A stretch of 54,416 bases of DNA from a virus. The position numbers were made by a program, and so were the translations under genes. The stretch is from IMG/VR virus record IMGVR_UViG_3300025080_000036, positions 1-54,416 of that record. One strand, given 5' to 3'. Position 1 is the first letter of the stretch; every line of letters starts with the position of its first letter. This document shows positions 24,885 through 33,571 of the stretch, in pieces. The notes below the pieces were generated by a model. The model was given only the letters and a program-made list of their open reading frames with translations. It was not told where the DNA came from and did not search any database.

Positions 24885-26223
24885 CTATCAAGATTATGCC
24901 AAGGGCTTTATAGACGAAAACCACGTGTCCTGCTTACTGCTCGACATGGGTCTTGGCAAAACGGCGATAACGCTTACCGCCATCAACGACCTCCTGTTCG
25001 ACAGTTTTGAAGCCCGCCGCATTCTGGTCATCGCACCTCTCCGTGTCGCCCGTGATATATGGCCGGACGAACTCAGTAAATGGGAGCATCTCAGAGAATT
25101 GCGGTTCTCTGTGGCAATCGGCACGGAAGTGGAACGGAAAGCAGCGCTTCGGGCGAAAGCCGACATCTACATCATAAACCGCGAGAATGTCCAGTGGCTC
25201 ATCGAGAACAGCGGCATCCCCTTCGACTTTGATACCTTGGTGGTAGATGAGCTTTCCAGTTTCAAAAACCACCGGACAAAGCGGTTCAGGTCGCTGATGA
25301 AGGTTCGCCCAAAAGTCAGGCGCATCATCGGGCTGACTGGAACGCCGAGCAGCAACGGGCTGATGGATTTATGGGCTGAATATCGGCTTCTCGACATGGG
25401 CCAGCGGCTCGGACGGTTCATCGGGCAATACCGAACGGCATACTTCACGCCCGATAAGCGGAACGGGCAGGTCATCTTCAGCTACAAGCCCCTGCCGTTT
25501 GCCGAAAAAGAAATCTACCATAAAATCGCCGATATCACCATTTCCATGAAATCTACCGACCACTTGACCATGCCGGAATTGGTGACCGCCGAATATCCCG
25601 TGAGATTATCGGACAAGGAGCGCGAGCGGTACGATGAACTTCGGCAAGACTTGGTACTTCAACTTGCGGGCGGCGATGTAACAGCCGCCAGCGCCGCCGC
25701 CCTGTCTGGGAAGCTGTGCCAAATGGCGAACGGTGCGGTCTATGGCGATGACGGAGCAATCCTCCACATCCATGACCGCAAGCTGGACGCCCTTGAGGAT
25801 TTAATCGAAGCCGCCAACGGCAAACCCGTCCTTGTTTCGTATTGGTTTAAACACGACTTGGAACGGATAAAAGAGCGGTTGCGAAAACTGCATATTCCGT
25901 TTTCACAGCTTGAGTCGTCTGAGAGCATCGCCCGATGGAATACCGGCGAACTGCCCGTGGCTCTTATCCATCCCGCTTCGGCGGGTCATGGGCTGAATCT
26001 TCAAACGGGCGGCAGCACGATTATATGGTTCGGACTGACGTGGAGCCTTGAACTTTACCAACAAACGAACGCCCGCCTGTGGCGTCAAGGTCAAACCGCC
26101 GAAACGGTCGTCCTCCATCACATCATCGCCAAAGGCACGATTGACGAGCGGGTGATGAAAGCCCTGTCCGAGAAAGACAGGACGCAAACCGCCCTTATCG
26201 AAGCGGTCAAAGCCAATCTATGA
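24865..26223 (+). CDS. SNF2-family DNA helicase/translocase
   Basis: A 452-residue SF2 helicase of SNF2 type. Visible motifs are Walker A LDMGLGKTAIT, the DEAH-box variant VVDELSSFKNH, motif III LTGTPSSNGLMDLW, motif V HPASAGHGLNLQTG and motif VI NARLWRQGQ. It follows VRR-NUC directly, a pairing common in Firmicutes phages and thought to process recombination intermediates. Confidence 0.92.
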   Translation: MKYNPHSYQDYAKGFIDENHVSCLLLDMGLGKTAITLTAINDLLFDSFEARRILVIAPLRVARDIWPDELSKWEHLRELRFSVAIGTEVERKAALRAKADIYIINRENVQWLIENSGIPFDFDTLVVDELSSFKNHRTKRFRSLMKVRPKVRRIIGLTGTPSSNGLMDLWAEYRLLDMGQRLGRFIGQYRTAYFTPDKRNGQVIFSYKPLPFAEKEIYHKIADITISMKSTDHLTMPELVTAEYPVRLSDKERERYDELRQDLVLQLAGGDVTAASAAALSGKLCQMANGAVYGDDGAILHIHDRKLDALEDLIEAANGKPVLVSYWFKHDLERIKERLRKLHIPFSQLESSESIARWNTGELPVALIHPASAGHGLNLQTGGSTIIWFGLTWSLELYQQTNARLWRQGQTAETVVLHHIIAKGTIDERVMKALSEKDRTQTALIEAVKANL

Positions 26224-26280
26224 AAATCTACGGAGTCAAAAGCTGCCAATCCGAGTGGACTAAATTATCGGAGGTAGCCT

Positions 26281-26712
26281 ATGAGCAAACCAAAACTGTC
26301 TGCAAAGGACTATCTGTCCCAAGCCTATCGAATCGACCAACGCATCAATAGCAAGATTGAGCAGGTGCAGTCACTGCGAACGCTCGCCGAAAAGGCGAGC
26401 GCCACCTTGTCGGACATACCGCCAAGCAAGGGAACGCGCAACGTCCACCGCCTGGAGGATGTCATCGCTAAGATGGTGGACTTGGAGTCGGAAATCAACG
26501 CCGACCTGACCCGGCTGATTAACCTGAAGCATGAAATAGTCACGGTTATTAAGTGCGTGGAAAGCCCTGAACTCCAGACGCTTCTGGAACTGCGGTATCT
26601 GTGTTTCAAGACGTGGGAGGAAATCTCGGTCGCACTGCACCTCGACATCAGATGGATTCACCGTCTGCACAACAAGGCTTTAAATGAGGTCTATATGATT
26701 CGCCACTGTTGA
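26281..26712 (+). CDS. DUF1492-like late transcription regulator
   Basis: A 143-residue helical protein: KDYLSQAYRIDQRINSKIEQ at the start, then a C-terminal sigma region 4-like helix-turn-helix (LLELRYLCFKTWEEISVALH, then WIHRLHNKALNEV). DUF1492/ArpU-type proteins stand at the end of early operons and are thought to switch on late genes. It starts after CGGAGG and is followed by a terminator and then the packaging genes, which fits. Confidence 0.8.
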   Translation: MSKPKLSAKDYLSQAYRIDQRINSKIEQVQSLRTLAEKASATLSDIPPSKGTRNVHRLEDVIAKMVDLESEINADLTRLINLKHEIVTVIKCVESPELQTLLELRYLCFKTWEEISVALHLDIRWIHRLHNKALNEVYMIRHC

Positions 26713-26767
26713 CCATAGAAAGCCATGCGGAAAATTTGATATAGTTATAATGGCGAAAAAATCAGAG

Positions 26768-26796
26768 GGACGTACCCACACGGGCGCGTCCTTTTT
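26768..26796 (+). terminator. Terminator between early and packaging genes
   Basis: GGACG (26768-26772) pairs with CGTCC (26787-26791) and an inner CCC pairs with GGG around ACAC; TTTTT follows directly. It closes the DUF1492 transcript 28 bases before the HNH gene. A possible -10-like TATAAT (26745-26750) lies before it. Confidence 0.7.
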
Positions 26797-26823
26797 CTAT
26801 GCCCCGAAACGGAGGAAAAGGCA

Positions 26824-27174
26824 ATGCCATATAAAGCGAAGAAGCCGTGCGCCTATCGTGGGTGCCGTGAATTGACTTCAAGCCGCTACTGCGAAGCCCA
26901 TACAAAGCAAGAAGCCAAACGATACAACCGGAGCGACCGCGACCCCGGCAGCAACAAACGCTACGGCAGGACGTGGAAACAAATCCGTGCGGCGTTCTTG
27001 TCTGCGAACCCGCTGTGCGTGATGTGCAACCGTGACGGAAGACTCGCACCCGCAGTGCTTGCCCACCACAAGGTCAAGCTGACCGACGGCGGTACAAATG
27101 ACTGGGAGAACATGATGTCGCTTTGTCAGGAATGCCACAGCAGGCTTCACGTTGGGCAGGGCGATTACTTTTAA
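26824..27174 (+). CDS. HNH endonuclease (packaging-associated)
   Basis: A 116-residue HNH nuclease: CYC-type start (CAYRGCRELTSSRYCEAH), then AHHKVKLTDGGTNDWENMMS and LCQECHSRLH with the His/Asn/His and paired cysteines of the family. HNH proteins next to terminase genes help large terminase cut at cos or pac sites in HK97-type phages. It starts after AAACGGAGG. Confidence 0.9.
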   Translation: MPYKAKKPCAYRGCRELTSSRYCEAHTKQEAKRYNRSDRDPGSNKRYGRTWKQIRAAFLSANPLCVMCNRDGRLAPAVLAHHKVKLTDGGTNDWENMMSLCQECHSRLHVGQGDYF

Positions 27175-27300
27175 GTTCAGACGGTGGGGCGGCTCGCACC
27201 TCTGCGGCTTCCATGCAGGACAGCGCGCTCGGCCTGCCGTATGAATTTTTCAAAAATCAAAAATCAAAACGGAAATCAAAATCAAGGCGAGGTGACGCCC

Positions 27301-27801
27301 ATGCCCAGCGGAGGGTATCGTCCGGGGGCAGGCCGCCCTCGGAAAAATATAGGAGACAAGAAACTCGAAGGTAAACCCGTAAACACGAACGGCGCAAGTC
27401 AGCCTAAGCCCAAAAAGGTCAATTCCAAAAACGTGATGGCGGGCTATTTTTCGATGGCGATGAAGGAATGTGAAAAGGAAGTGCCGTCGGCGGACGTGCT
27501 GCGAAATGAAATCGAGGAGTACATTGCAGCTCGCGGCTGTGATGGTTATGTCGCGCCGCAGACGATTACGGACTATGTGCTAAACAGGCAGGGTTTTCTC
27601 GCCTGTGAAGCCATGAACCGTAAAATCGGACGTATGACCAAGGAACTGAAGCTGTCTCCCTACGTCACGGCGGGTTCAACTTACTACAAGGCGATGCAAG
27701 GCGACTTCAACCTGATTATGCAAATTGTCAACCGGCACAGCGGCACTCAATGCGAAGAAAAGAACGTCTTTTTGGAATTACTCACAAACAGGGGGTTCTG
27801 A
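27301..27801 (+). CDS. P27-family small terminase subunit
   Basis: A 166-residue protein. The N-terminus GGYRPGAGRPRK is typical of P27 small terminases. A basic low-complexity linker (KPVNTNGASQPKPKKVNSKN) follows, then a helical DNA-binding region. It recognises the packaging site and recruits the large terminase. The ATG at 27301 is preceded by GAGGTG. The large terminase lies 5.8 kb downstream, separated by modification genes. Confidence 0.8.
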   Translation: MPSGGYRPGAGRPRKNIGDKKLEGKPVNTNGASQPKPKKVNSKNVMAGYFSMAMKECEKEVPSADVLRNEIEEYIAARGCDGYVAPQTITDYVLNRQGFLACEAMNRKIGRMTKELKLSPYVTAGSTYYKAMQGDFNLIMQIVNRHSGTQCEEKNVFLELLTNRGF

Positions 27802-27803
27802 TT

Positions 27804-28502
27804 ATGCCAACAAAGAAACTAATAGGACAGGCATTCGGTCAATGGACGGTAATCGGCGATTCCAGTACCCGTAGTATTGACCGTAGGGTTAAGTGGATAT
27901 GCAAATGCCTCTGCGGCGAAACACAAACGATAACAACAAGAGGGCTGACAAGCGGTCGTTCTGTGTGCTGTCGGCGATGCGCCCAACGTGAATATAATCC
28001 TACAAGGACTCTGAAAGATGGGACTTTAGCGGTAATCTGTCCGGATAGCAGAGAGTTCATTATTGACCGCGATGCGTTACGATTCGTTAAACCATATCGC
28101 TGGCATATTGATTCGAGCAACCATATTACCAGTAACACCTGCGGAAAACGGGTGATGCTTTCTCGGCTCATTATGGGCTTGAATGAAGCAGACCCCATCC
28201 AAGTCGACCATATTTCCGGCAACCCTTTGGACAATCGCAGAGAAAATCTTCGATTGTGTACTCCGCTTGGGAATTCGAGAAACCGCCCAATACGGAGCGA
28301 CAATCTCACCGGCTACAAAGGCGTGACCTTCCGGGTAAGTGAAAACAAATATGTCGCTCGGATATCGCCACATCCGGGGGAACGAATACTCATCGGACGA
28401 TTTAATACACCGCAAGAAGCCGCAGCCGCCTATGACTGGGCGGCTGTTTTATATCACGACGAATTTGCCAGAACAAACGAGATGCTGGGGGTGATGGGGT
28501 GA
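27804..28502 (+). CDS. HNH homing endonuclease with AP2 DNA-binding domain
   Basis: A 232-residue protein. The N-terminus has paired cysteines (CKCLCGETQ, SVCCRRCAQ). The HNH core is IQVDHISGNPLDNRRENLRL. An AP2 domain follows (TGYKGVTFRVSENKYVARIS, then RFNTPQEAAAAYDWAAVLYH). This is a free-standing homing endonuclease layout. It starts 2 bases after the small terminase stop and its codons look more AT-rich than the neighbours, so it is probably a mobile intruder in the packaging operon. The site it would cut cannot be read. Confidence 0.88.
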   Translation: MPTKKLIGQAFGQWTVIGDSSTRSIDRRVKWICKCLCGETQTITTRGLTSGRSVCCRRCAQREYNPTRTLKDGTLAVICPDSREFIIDRDALRFVKPYRWHIDSSNHITSNTCGKRVMLSRLIMGLNEADPIQVDHISGNPLDNRRENLRLCTPLGNSRNRPIRSDNLTGYKGVTFRVSENKYVARISPHPGERILIGRFNTPQEAAAAYDWAAVLYHDEFARTNEMLGVMG

Positions 28503-28504
28503 AA

Positions 28505-29755
28505 ATGACTGAAAGAATGGAATCGGTCGATATTGATAAACTTGTTGGCTACGCTCGTAATGCCCGGACTCACTCCAAAGAGCAAATACTACAGCTTCGC
28601 TCAAGTCTACGGGAGTTCGGTTTCGTTACCCCTTGCCTGATTGACAGCGATTACAACATCATCGCGGGTCACGGGCGGGTCTTGGCGGCGAAAGCCGAGG
28701 GCTTGACGGAAATCCCCTGTGTGTTCGTGGAACATTTGACCGAAGCCCAAAAACGGGCATATATCCTCGCCGACAACCGGCTCGCTCTTAGTGCGGGCTG
28801 GGACGAGGAACTACTCGCCTTGGAATTCGCCGACTTGAAAAACCTCGGCTTCGACCTCGAACTGACGGGCTTCGACGCTAAGGAAATAGAGAAGCTGTTT
28901 GCCGCTGACGGCAATGACGTGGAGGACGATGGGTTTGATCTCACAGCCGCCCTTGAACAGGCGGCTTTTGTTTTGCCCGGCGATTTGTGGACGCTCGGTC
29001 GGCACCGGCTTATCTGCGGCGACGCCACCGATGCCGATACGGTGAAGAGGCTGATGGATGGACGCAAGGCAAATCTCGTCCTCACCGACCCGCCGTACAA
29101 CGTCGGATTCGAGTCGGCAAGCGGGCTTAAAATCAAGAACGACAGCATGAAAGCCGAGCAGTTCTATAACTTCCTGCTCTCGTCTTTCCGCAACCTTGCC
29201 GAAAATCTCGTAGGCGGCGGCTCGGCGTATATCTTCCACGCCGACACCGAGGGCGAGAACTTCCGCAGGGCTTTCCGCAAAGCGGGATTCCACCTTTCGG
29301 GAACGTGTATCTGGGTCAAGGACAGTTTTGTCATGGGACGCTCACCATACCAGTGGCAGCACGAGCCTATCCTCTACGGCTGGCTGAAAACGGGGTCACA
29401 TAAATGGTATGCGGGGCGAGCCGAAGCCACTATATGGAACTTCGCCAAACCCAAGCGTAACGGTGACCACCCTACCAGTAAGCCCCTTGACCTGCTCGCT
29501 TACCCTATAAGGAACAGCAGTCAGGCGAACGGCATCGTACTGGACACCTTCGGCGGCAGCGGCTCGACGCTCATCGCCTGTGAGCAAGCCGACCGAATCT
29601 GTAATATGCTCGAACTGGACGTGAAATACGCATCGGTCATCCTGCGCCGCTATGCCGAATTCAAAGGCAACGGCGGCGAGGACATCACCTGCGAACGTGA
29701 CGGCAAGACCATCGCCTACGCCGACTTGGTGAAGGAGGTGGCTGACCGTGGATAG
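28505..29755 (+). CDS. ParB-domain/DNA methyltransferase fusion
   Basis: A 416-residue fusion. The N-terminal ParB/Srx-like domain (NARTHSKEQILQLRSSL, IIAGHGRVLAAKAEG, RAYILADNRLAL) is followed by a DNA N6-adenine or N4-cytosine methyltransferase with the catalytic DPPY (VLTDPPYNVGF) and the AdoMet-binding FGGSGST. It probably methylates phage DNA against host restriction. The ATG at 28505 is preferred to the GTG at 28499 on spacing to GGGG. It overlaps the next methyltransferase by 8 bases. Confidence 0.92.
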   Translation: MTERMESVDIDKLVGYARNARTHSKEQILQLRSSLREFGFVTPCLIDSDYNIIAGHGRVLAAKAEGLTEIPCVFVEHLTEAQKRAYILADNRLALSAGWDEELLALEFADLKNLGFDLELTGFDAKEIEKLFAADGNDVEDDGFDLTAALEQAAFVLPGDLWTLGRHRLICGDATDADTVKRLMDGRKANLVLTDPPYNVGFESASGLKIKNDSMKAEQFYNFLLSSFRNLAENLVGGGSAYIFHADTEGENFRRAFRKAGFHLSGTCIWVKDSFVMGRSPYQWQHEPILYGWLKTGSHKWYAGRAEATIWNFAKPKRNGDHPTSKPLDLLAYPIRNSSQANGIVLDTFGGSGSTLIACEQADRICNMLELDVKYASVILRRYAEFKGNGGEDITCERDGKTIAYADLVKEVADRG

Positions 29756-31718
29756 GAAAATGACGCTCGGCTCGCTCTTCGACGGCTCCGGCGGCTTTCC
29801 GCTCGGAGCTATTTTAACAGGCATCGAACCGCTCTGGGCTTCGGAAGTGGAGCCGTTTCCTATCAGGGTGACCACGAAGCGAATACCTGAAATGCGGCAT
29901 CTCGGCGACATCAACAAAATAGACGGCTCCCTCATCCCGCCTGTGGACATCATCACGGCGGGATTTTGCTGTCAGGATTTGTCCGTGGCGGGCAAACGCG
30001 CCGGGCTTCAAGGTGAGAGGTCGGGTTTGTTTTATCAGATACCGCGAATTATTAAAGAAATGCTCGCCGCTACCAGTAACGAATACCCGAAGTTCGCAGT
30101 TTTAGAGAACGTGCCGGGTATGTACAGTTCGGCCGGCGGTGTCGATTTTCAGGAGGTACTCAATGAACTCATCCAAATCAAAGATAAAGCCCTGTCTGTA
30201 CCTTTGCCTGAAAATGGCAAATGGTCAACATCGGGCGAGATTGTGGGAGACGGTTTCTCAGTCGGCTGGCGAACGCTTGACGCTCAATTTTGGGGAGTCG
30301 CCCAGAGACGCCGCCGTTGTTACATTGTCGTCGATTTTACAGGTGAACGTGCCGGGAAAATACTATTTGACGAATCGCGCCTGTCAGGGAATCCTCCGCA
30401 GAGCGGCTTCCCGTGGCAAACAACTGCCGAGGGTCTTGCGGCTGGCTCTGGAAGCCCAGTCAGTGTCCTGAACGACCAAGGCGGTAGCTTTATGGACGTT
30501 ACCGAAAATATAACGGGTACGCTTCGCTCACAGGAACACGGGCATCAACCCATCGTGTTCGAGCCGGGCGCGGCGTCGAGGGTCGGCGGTCATTGCTGGC
30601 AAGGCGAACCCACCGGCGCACTCCGTGCCGACATGGGCGACAATCAACTGGCGGTAGCGATAGAAAACCATCCCACCGATTCAAGAATAAAAATCGACGA
30701 AAGCGGAACGGTGCAAACCCTCACGGAACGCATGGGAACCGGCGGCGGCAATGTCCCGCTTGTGATGAACGAAAGGCAGTATGCCTTGACGGTTGGCGAG
30801 GATGTGGCAAACACCCTCACCAGTACGGATTATAAAGGAACACAGTGCGTCTTTGAACCCGCCGCTTTTATGGGTGGTCAAGGCTCGAAGGCTCGGAGCA
30901 TCGCCTATTCCGAGGAAACATCTCCGACGCTCCGCAGCGAAGCAGGCGGCAACTCCGTACCGATGACTGTATACGGCATCTGCTCACAGTCGTCTAACAG
31001 CATGAAATCGGCAAACCCAAACAGCGGGATATATGAAGCCGAAACCGCAAGAACGCTTGATACCTCCATCCCCGACCCAAACAAGAACGCCGGCGGCATG
31101 GCGATTGTAGCCGTTGAAGGCAACGGCTTGCGCCCCTCCCATCGCGGAGACGGCTACGGTGGTGAGGTCTCCTTCACGCTCAATTCCGTGGAGCGGCACT
31201 CAGTCTGCTACCAAGACAAGGTCGGCGCGCTCTGCGCTTCGGATTATAAGTTCCCCCAGCAACAACAGATTGAGGAAGGCAAAGCGGTCGTGGAGCGAGT
31301 TGCAGTCGAGAATTATCAGCACAGCGGCTACCGTGAAAGCGATACGGCGGGAACGCTCAAGCAGAGCGGCGGCACAAACGGTGGCGGCTCGGAAAGTGTA
31401 ATCATCGAAAACCGATATGTCGTCCGCAGGCTCACCCCGACCGAGTGCGCCTTGCTTCAAGGCTTCCCGCCCGATTGGTGTGCGGGGCTTGGAACAACCG
31501 AGCCAACCGATGAGGATATCGCTTTTTGGTCGGAGGTCTGGGAAGCCCACCGTCATATTATGGGTACATCTACGAAACCAAAGAGCCGTAACCAGATTTT
31601 GAAGTGGCTCAAGGATCCGCACTCTGATGCCGCCGAATACAAGATGTGGGGCAACGGTGTGGCTTTACCGTGCGTGGTATTCGTCCTCGGCGGGATTGTG
31701 TCATACACACAAGGGTAA
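29748..31718 (+). CDS. Phage cytosine-5 methyltransferase with repeated TL segments
   Basis: A 656-residue C5 methyltransferase, about twice the minimal size. Motif I is SLFDGSGGFPLG, the catalytic loop AGFCCQDLSVAGKR, motif VI VLENVPG, motif VIII GVAQRRRRCYIV, motif IX TPTECALLQGFPPDW and motif X WGNGVALP. The usual proline before the catalytic cysteine is cysteine here (FCCQ). Between motifs VIII and IX (about 245-560) the protein repeats a short unit around GTLRS, GALRA, QTLTE, NTLTS, PTLRS, RTLDT, FTLNS, GALCA and GTLKQ. It starts with GTG after GGAGGTG and overlaps the ParB fusion. It probably protects phage DNA. Confidence 0.9.
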   Translation: MDRKMTLGSLFDGSGGFPLGAILTGIEPLWASEVEPFPIRVTTKRIPEMRHLGDINKIDGSLIPPVDIITAGFCCQDLSVAGKRAGLQGERSGLFYQIPRIIKEMLAATSNEYPKFAVLENVPGMYSSAGGVDFQEVLNELIQIKDKALSVPLPENGKWSTSGEIVGDGFSVGWRTLDAQFWGVAQRRRRCYIVVDFTGERAGKILFDESRLSGNPPQSGFPWQTTAEGLAAGSGSPVSVLNDQGGSFMDVTENITGTLRSQEHGHQPIVFEPGAASRVGGHCWQGEPTGALRADMGDNQLAVAIENHPTDSRIKIDESGTVQTLTERMGTGGGNVPLVMNERQYALTVGEDVANTLTSTDYKGTQCVFEPAAFMGGQGSKARSIAYSEETSPTLRSEAGGNSVPMTVYGICSQSSNSMKSANPNSGIYEAETARTLDTSIPDPNKNAGGMAIVAVEGNGLRPSHRGDGYGGEVSFTLNSVERHSVCYQDKVGALCASDYKFPQQQQIEEGKAVVERVAVENYQHSGYRESDTAGTLKQSGGTNGGGSESVIIENRYVVRRLTPTECALLQGFPPDWCAGLGTTEPTDEDIAFWSEVWEAHRHIMGTSTKPKSRNQILKWLKDPHSDAAEYKMWGNGVALPCVVFVLGGIVSYTQG

Positions 31719-31752
31719 AGGGCTGTTTTTCCTTGATATTCGGTACATTTAT

Positions 31753-31823
31753 TATCACATAGGCGCTTGCTGTTTAGGGCGTTTAGAGTGATATATGTAA
31801 TGCGCGGGGGACAACAAAGCCCG
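31753..31823 (+). other. Structured leader before the 326-residue phage protein
   Basis: TATCAC (31753-31758) can pair with GTGATA (31788-31793), and GCGGG (31804-31808) with CCCGC (31820-31824). Neither hairpin has a following T-run. The gap of 134 bases is long for this compact region, so it may hold a promoter or RNA control element. Confidence 0.35.
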
Positions 31824-31852
31824 CAAAATCAAGGAAAACGGAGGAAACGAAC

Positions 31853-32833
31853 ATGAAACTTTCTTACAACGTAACAGGCCCGGAGCGCAAATCACTGGTG
31901 GCGGCAATCAGCCAAGAACTGAATTCCCCGACTAAGTACCTCGGAGCCCCGACATTCGCCTACGAGGTCGGCAGCTGCCACATCGACAAGAACGGGACGG
32001 TCACGGGCGAGGACAACCGCGAGCTGGTTGCAGACCTTTGCGGATTGCACAGTTTCAAGGCAGTCAGTGAGGAGTACGACACGCCGACCGCCGCAACCAA
32101 CGAAGCCCCGACAGTCGGCGACTTGAACCTCACCGAACGCGAGGAACTGGGGCTTGGACAGGAACACCGCGACCGCGTCGGCGAAAACGGAATGCAAGCA
32201 AGCGAAGTTTTCGAAAGCTACACCTACCAAGCGGAACTCAGCGACCCCGACTGTCCCGACCGCATGGAGGTCTTCGGCGCGGAGAATGACGAGGATGCCC
32301 TTCGGCAGGCTTACGAGTTTTGCGAGGGCGAAGTGGTCTTGCTTGAACTCTTCGAACTGGACGAGGATTACAACACAATTCGCTCGGTGGAGATTACGCC
32401 TCGAACCGACCGCCTGACCATCGAAATTCCCCTTGACGGCTTCACGCCTGAGAAACTTGACAACCTCGCCAAACTGGTAAACGCCAAAGCCCCGCTTCTC
32501 AAGGCGGCACTCGGCACGGACGACCTTCCGATTAAGCAGACCGCAGATACGCTCCGGTTCCCTTGGTTTAGAGGAACGATTGACGCGGAACACACGGAAG
32601 CCTACGCCACGCTGATCAGCCTGCTCTGCAAGACAGCGATTGAAAAGAAGCGTGTCACGGCGAAGGGAAATAATGGCATTGACAATCCCAAATACGCCCT
32701 GCGGTGCTTCCTACTCTCCCTCGGCTTCATCGGAGACGAGTACAAAGCGTCTCGGAAGATACTGCTTTCAAGGCTTGAGGGCAACTCAAGCTGGAAAAAC
32801 GGCAAGAAAACGGAGGTGACGGACAGTGAGTAA
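31853..32833 (+). CDS. Phage 'virulence-related' protein, function unknown
   Basis: A 326-residue acidic protein of a kind often labelled virulence-related in Firmicutes prophages; no enzyme motif is visible. The C-terminal third is the most family-like part (FPWFRGTIDAEHTEAYATLI, RCFLLSLGFIGDEYK). It starts after AAACGGAGG and overlaps the next gene by 8 bases. Its fixed place before the large terminase in related phages suggests a DNA-linked or packaging-linked role, which is inference. Confidence 0.6.
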   Translation: MKLSYNVTGPERKSLVAAISQELNSPTKYLGAPTFAYEVGSCHIDKNGTVTGEDNRELVADLCGLHSFKAVSEEYDTPTAATNEAPTVGDLNLTEREELGLGQEHRDRVGENGMQASEVFESYTYQAELSDPDCPDRMEVFGAENDEDALRQAYEFCEGEVVLLELFELDEDYNTIRSVEITPRTDRLTIEIPLDGFTPEKLDNLAKLVNAKAPLLKAALGTDDLPIKQTADTLRFPWFRGTIDAEHTEAYATLISLLCKTAIEKKRVTAKGNNGIDNPKYALRCFLLSLGFIGDEYKASRKILLSRLEGNSSWKNGKKTEVTDSE

Positions 32834-33239
32834 CTTCATTTCAAAGGTAGCTCTTGAAGCGCGGAGGGCAAGGTACAACAAAGGTACTCGGGTGGAACTG
32901 GTGGCGATGACCGACCCATACACCAATCTGAAGCCCGGTGATCTCGGCACGGTAGACTTCGTGGACGATACAGGCACGGTTTTCATTATCTGGGACAGCG
33001 GTTCGCACCTTGGCGTAGTTTTTGGTGAGGATGAAATCAGGTTGCTGTCCAAAGCAGAGGTCATAAAAGAGCAATGCCAAAAAGTGGCGGCAACAGGACG
33101 CACGAATATGTTCGACACGAAGATGGCATTCGATATTGCGATTAAACTGGGCTTCACCGAATTGGCGGATCTCATTTTCATGGATACCAAGCGGTATTCA
33201 ACTCTAATTTTGACGGGGGAACTGGACAATGTGGAGTGA
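32826..33239 (+). CDS. DUF4314-DUF5049 protein
   Basis: A 137-residue protein joining two small domains. Residues about 15-75 resemble DUF4314, an SH3-like fold (GTRVELVAMTDPYTNLKPGD, IWDSGSHLGVVFGED). Residues about 95-130 resemble DUF5049 (NMFDTKMAFDIAIKLGF). It starts with GTG after AAACGGAGGTGAC. Function unknown. Confidence 0.75.
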   Translation: MSNFISKVALEARRARYNKGTRVELVAMTDPYTNLKPGDLGTVDFVDDTGTVFIIWDSGSHLGVVFGEDEIRLLSKAEVIKEQCQKVAATGRTNMFDTKMAFDIAIKLGFTELADLIFMDTKRYSTLILTGELDNVE

Positions 33240-33463
33240 AGGCATTATCGCCTGCCCGACGACGGGCGGCAAATACAAGTACTGGGTCAAACATTTTGAA
33301 GAAGGCTCCCAGTTCGGTATAGACGGCGGTAAGGTCAGCAAACTGACCTTACCGCAAGGTCGGAGAAACCCGTGACCTCTGCACCTACGACAGGGGTTGG
33401 GATGTTGAACCCATTGACGAGGCAAAGGCGGTCTACGCTATTATCATGCAGAAGTACAACTAA
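33229..33463 (+). pseudogene. Frameshifted DUF7678-like small protein
   Basis: From the ATG at 33229 the frame reads MWSEGIIACPTTGG and FEEGSQFGIDGGKVSKLTL, then hits TGA at 33373. The expected continuation CTYDRGWDVEPIDEAKAVYA, down to a TAA at 33461, is in the next frame; a one-base insertion near 33357-33359 explains it. The family assignment is from memory. Either the gene is recently broken or the base is a sequencing error. Confidence 0.65.
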
Positions 33464-33480
33464 CCACGGAAACAACCGAG

Positions 33481-33505
33481 GACAGCTACCCCATAAGGGG
33501 CTGTC
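33481..33505 (+). other. RNA hairpin upstream of large terminase
   Basis: GACAG (33481-33485) pairs with CTGTC (33501-33505), and CCCC with GGGG around ATAA, with a CTA bulge. No T-run follows; it is the first of two hairpins between the frameshifted gene and the terminase. Confidence 0.5.
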
Positions 33506-33526
33506 TCTCGTACAGATAGATTTTGA

Positions 33527-33550
33527 GGACTTCTTCGGAGGTCTTTTATT
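33527..33550 (+). terminator. Terminator-like UUCG hairpin upstream of large terminase
   Basis: GACTTC (33528-33533) pairs with GAGGTC (33538-33543) around a TTCG tetraloop and is followed by TTTTATTTT. The terminase binding site GGAAGGAGG begins a few bases later, so transcription must read through or start within this gap. Confidence 0.65.
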
Positions 33551-33571
33551 TTGTGCGGAAGGAGGATGGCG

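Noticed and set aside
26220-26351. 43-codon frame starting with an ATGA overlap after the SNF2 gene
   Set aside because: Looks like a possible small gene (MKIYGVKSC) but it runs into the DUF1492 gene in another frame and has no family support.
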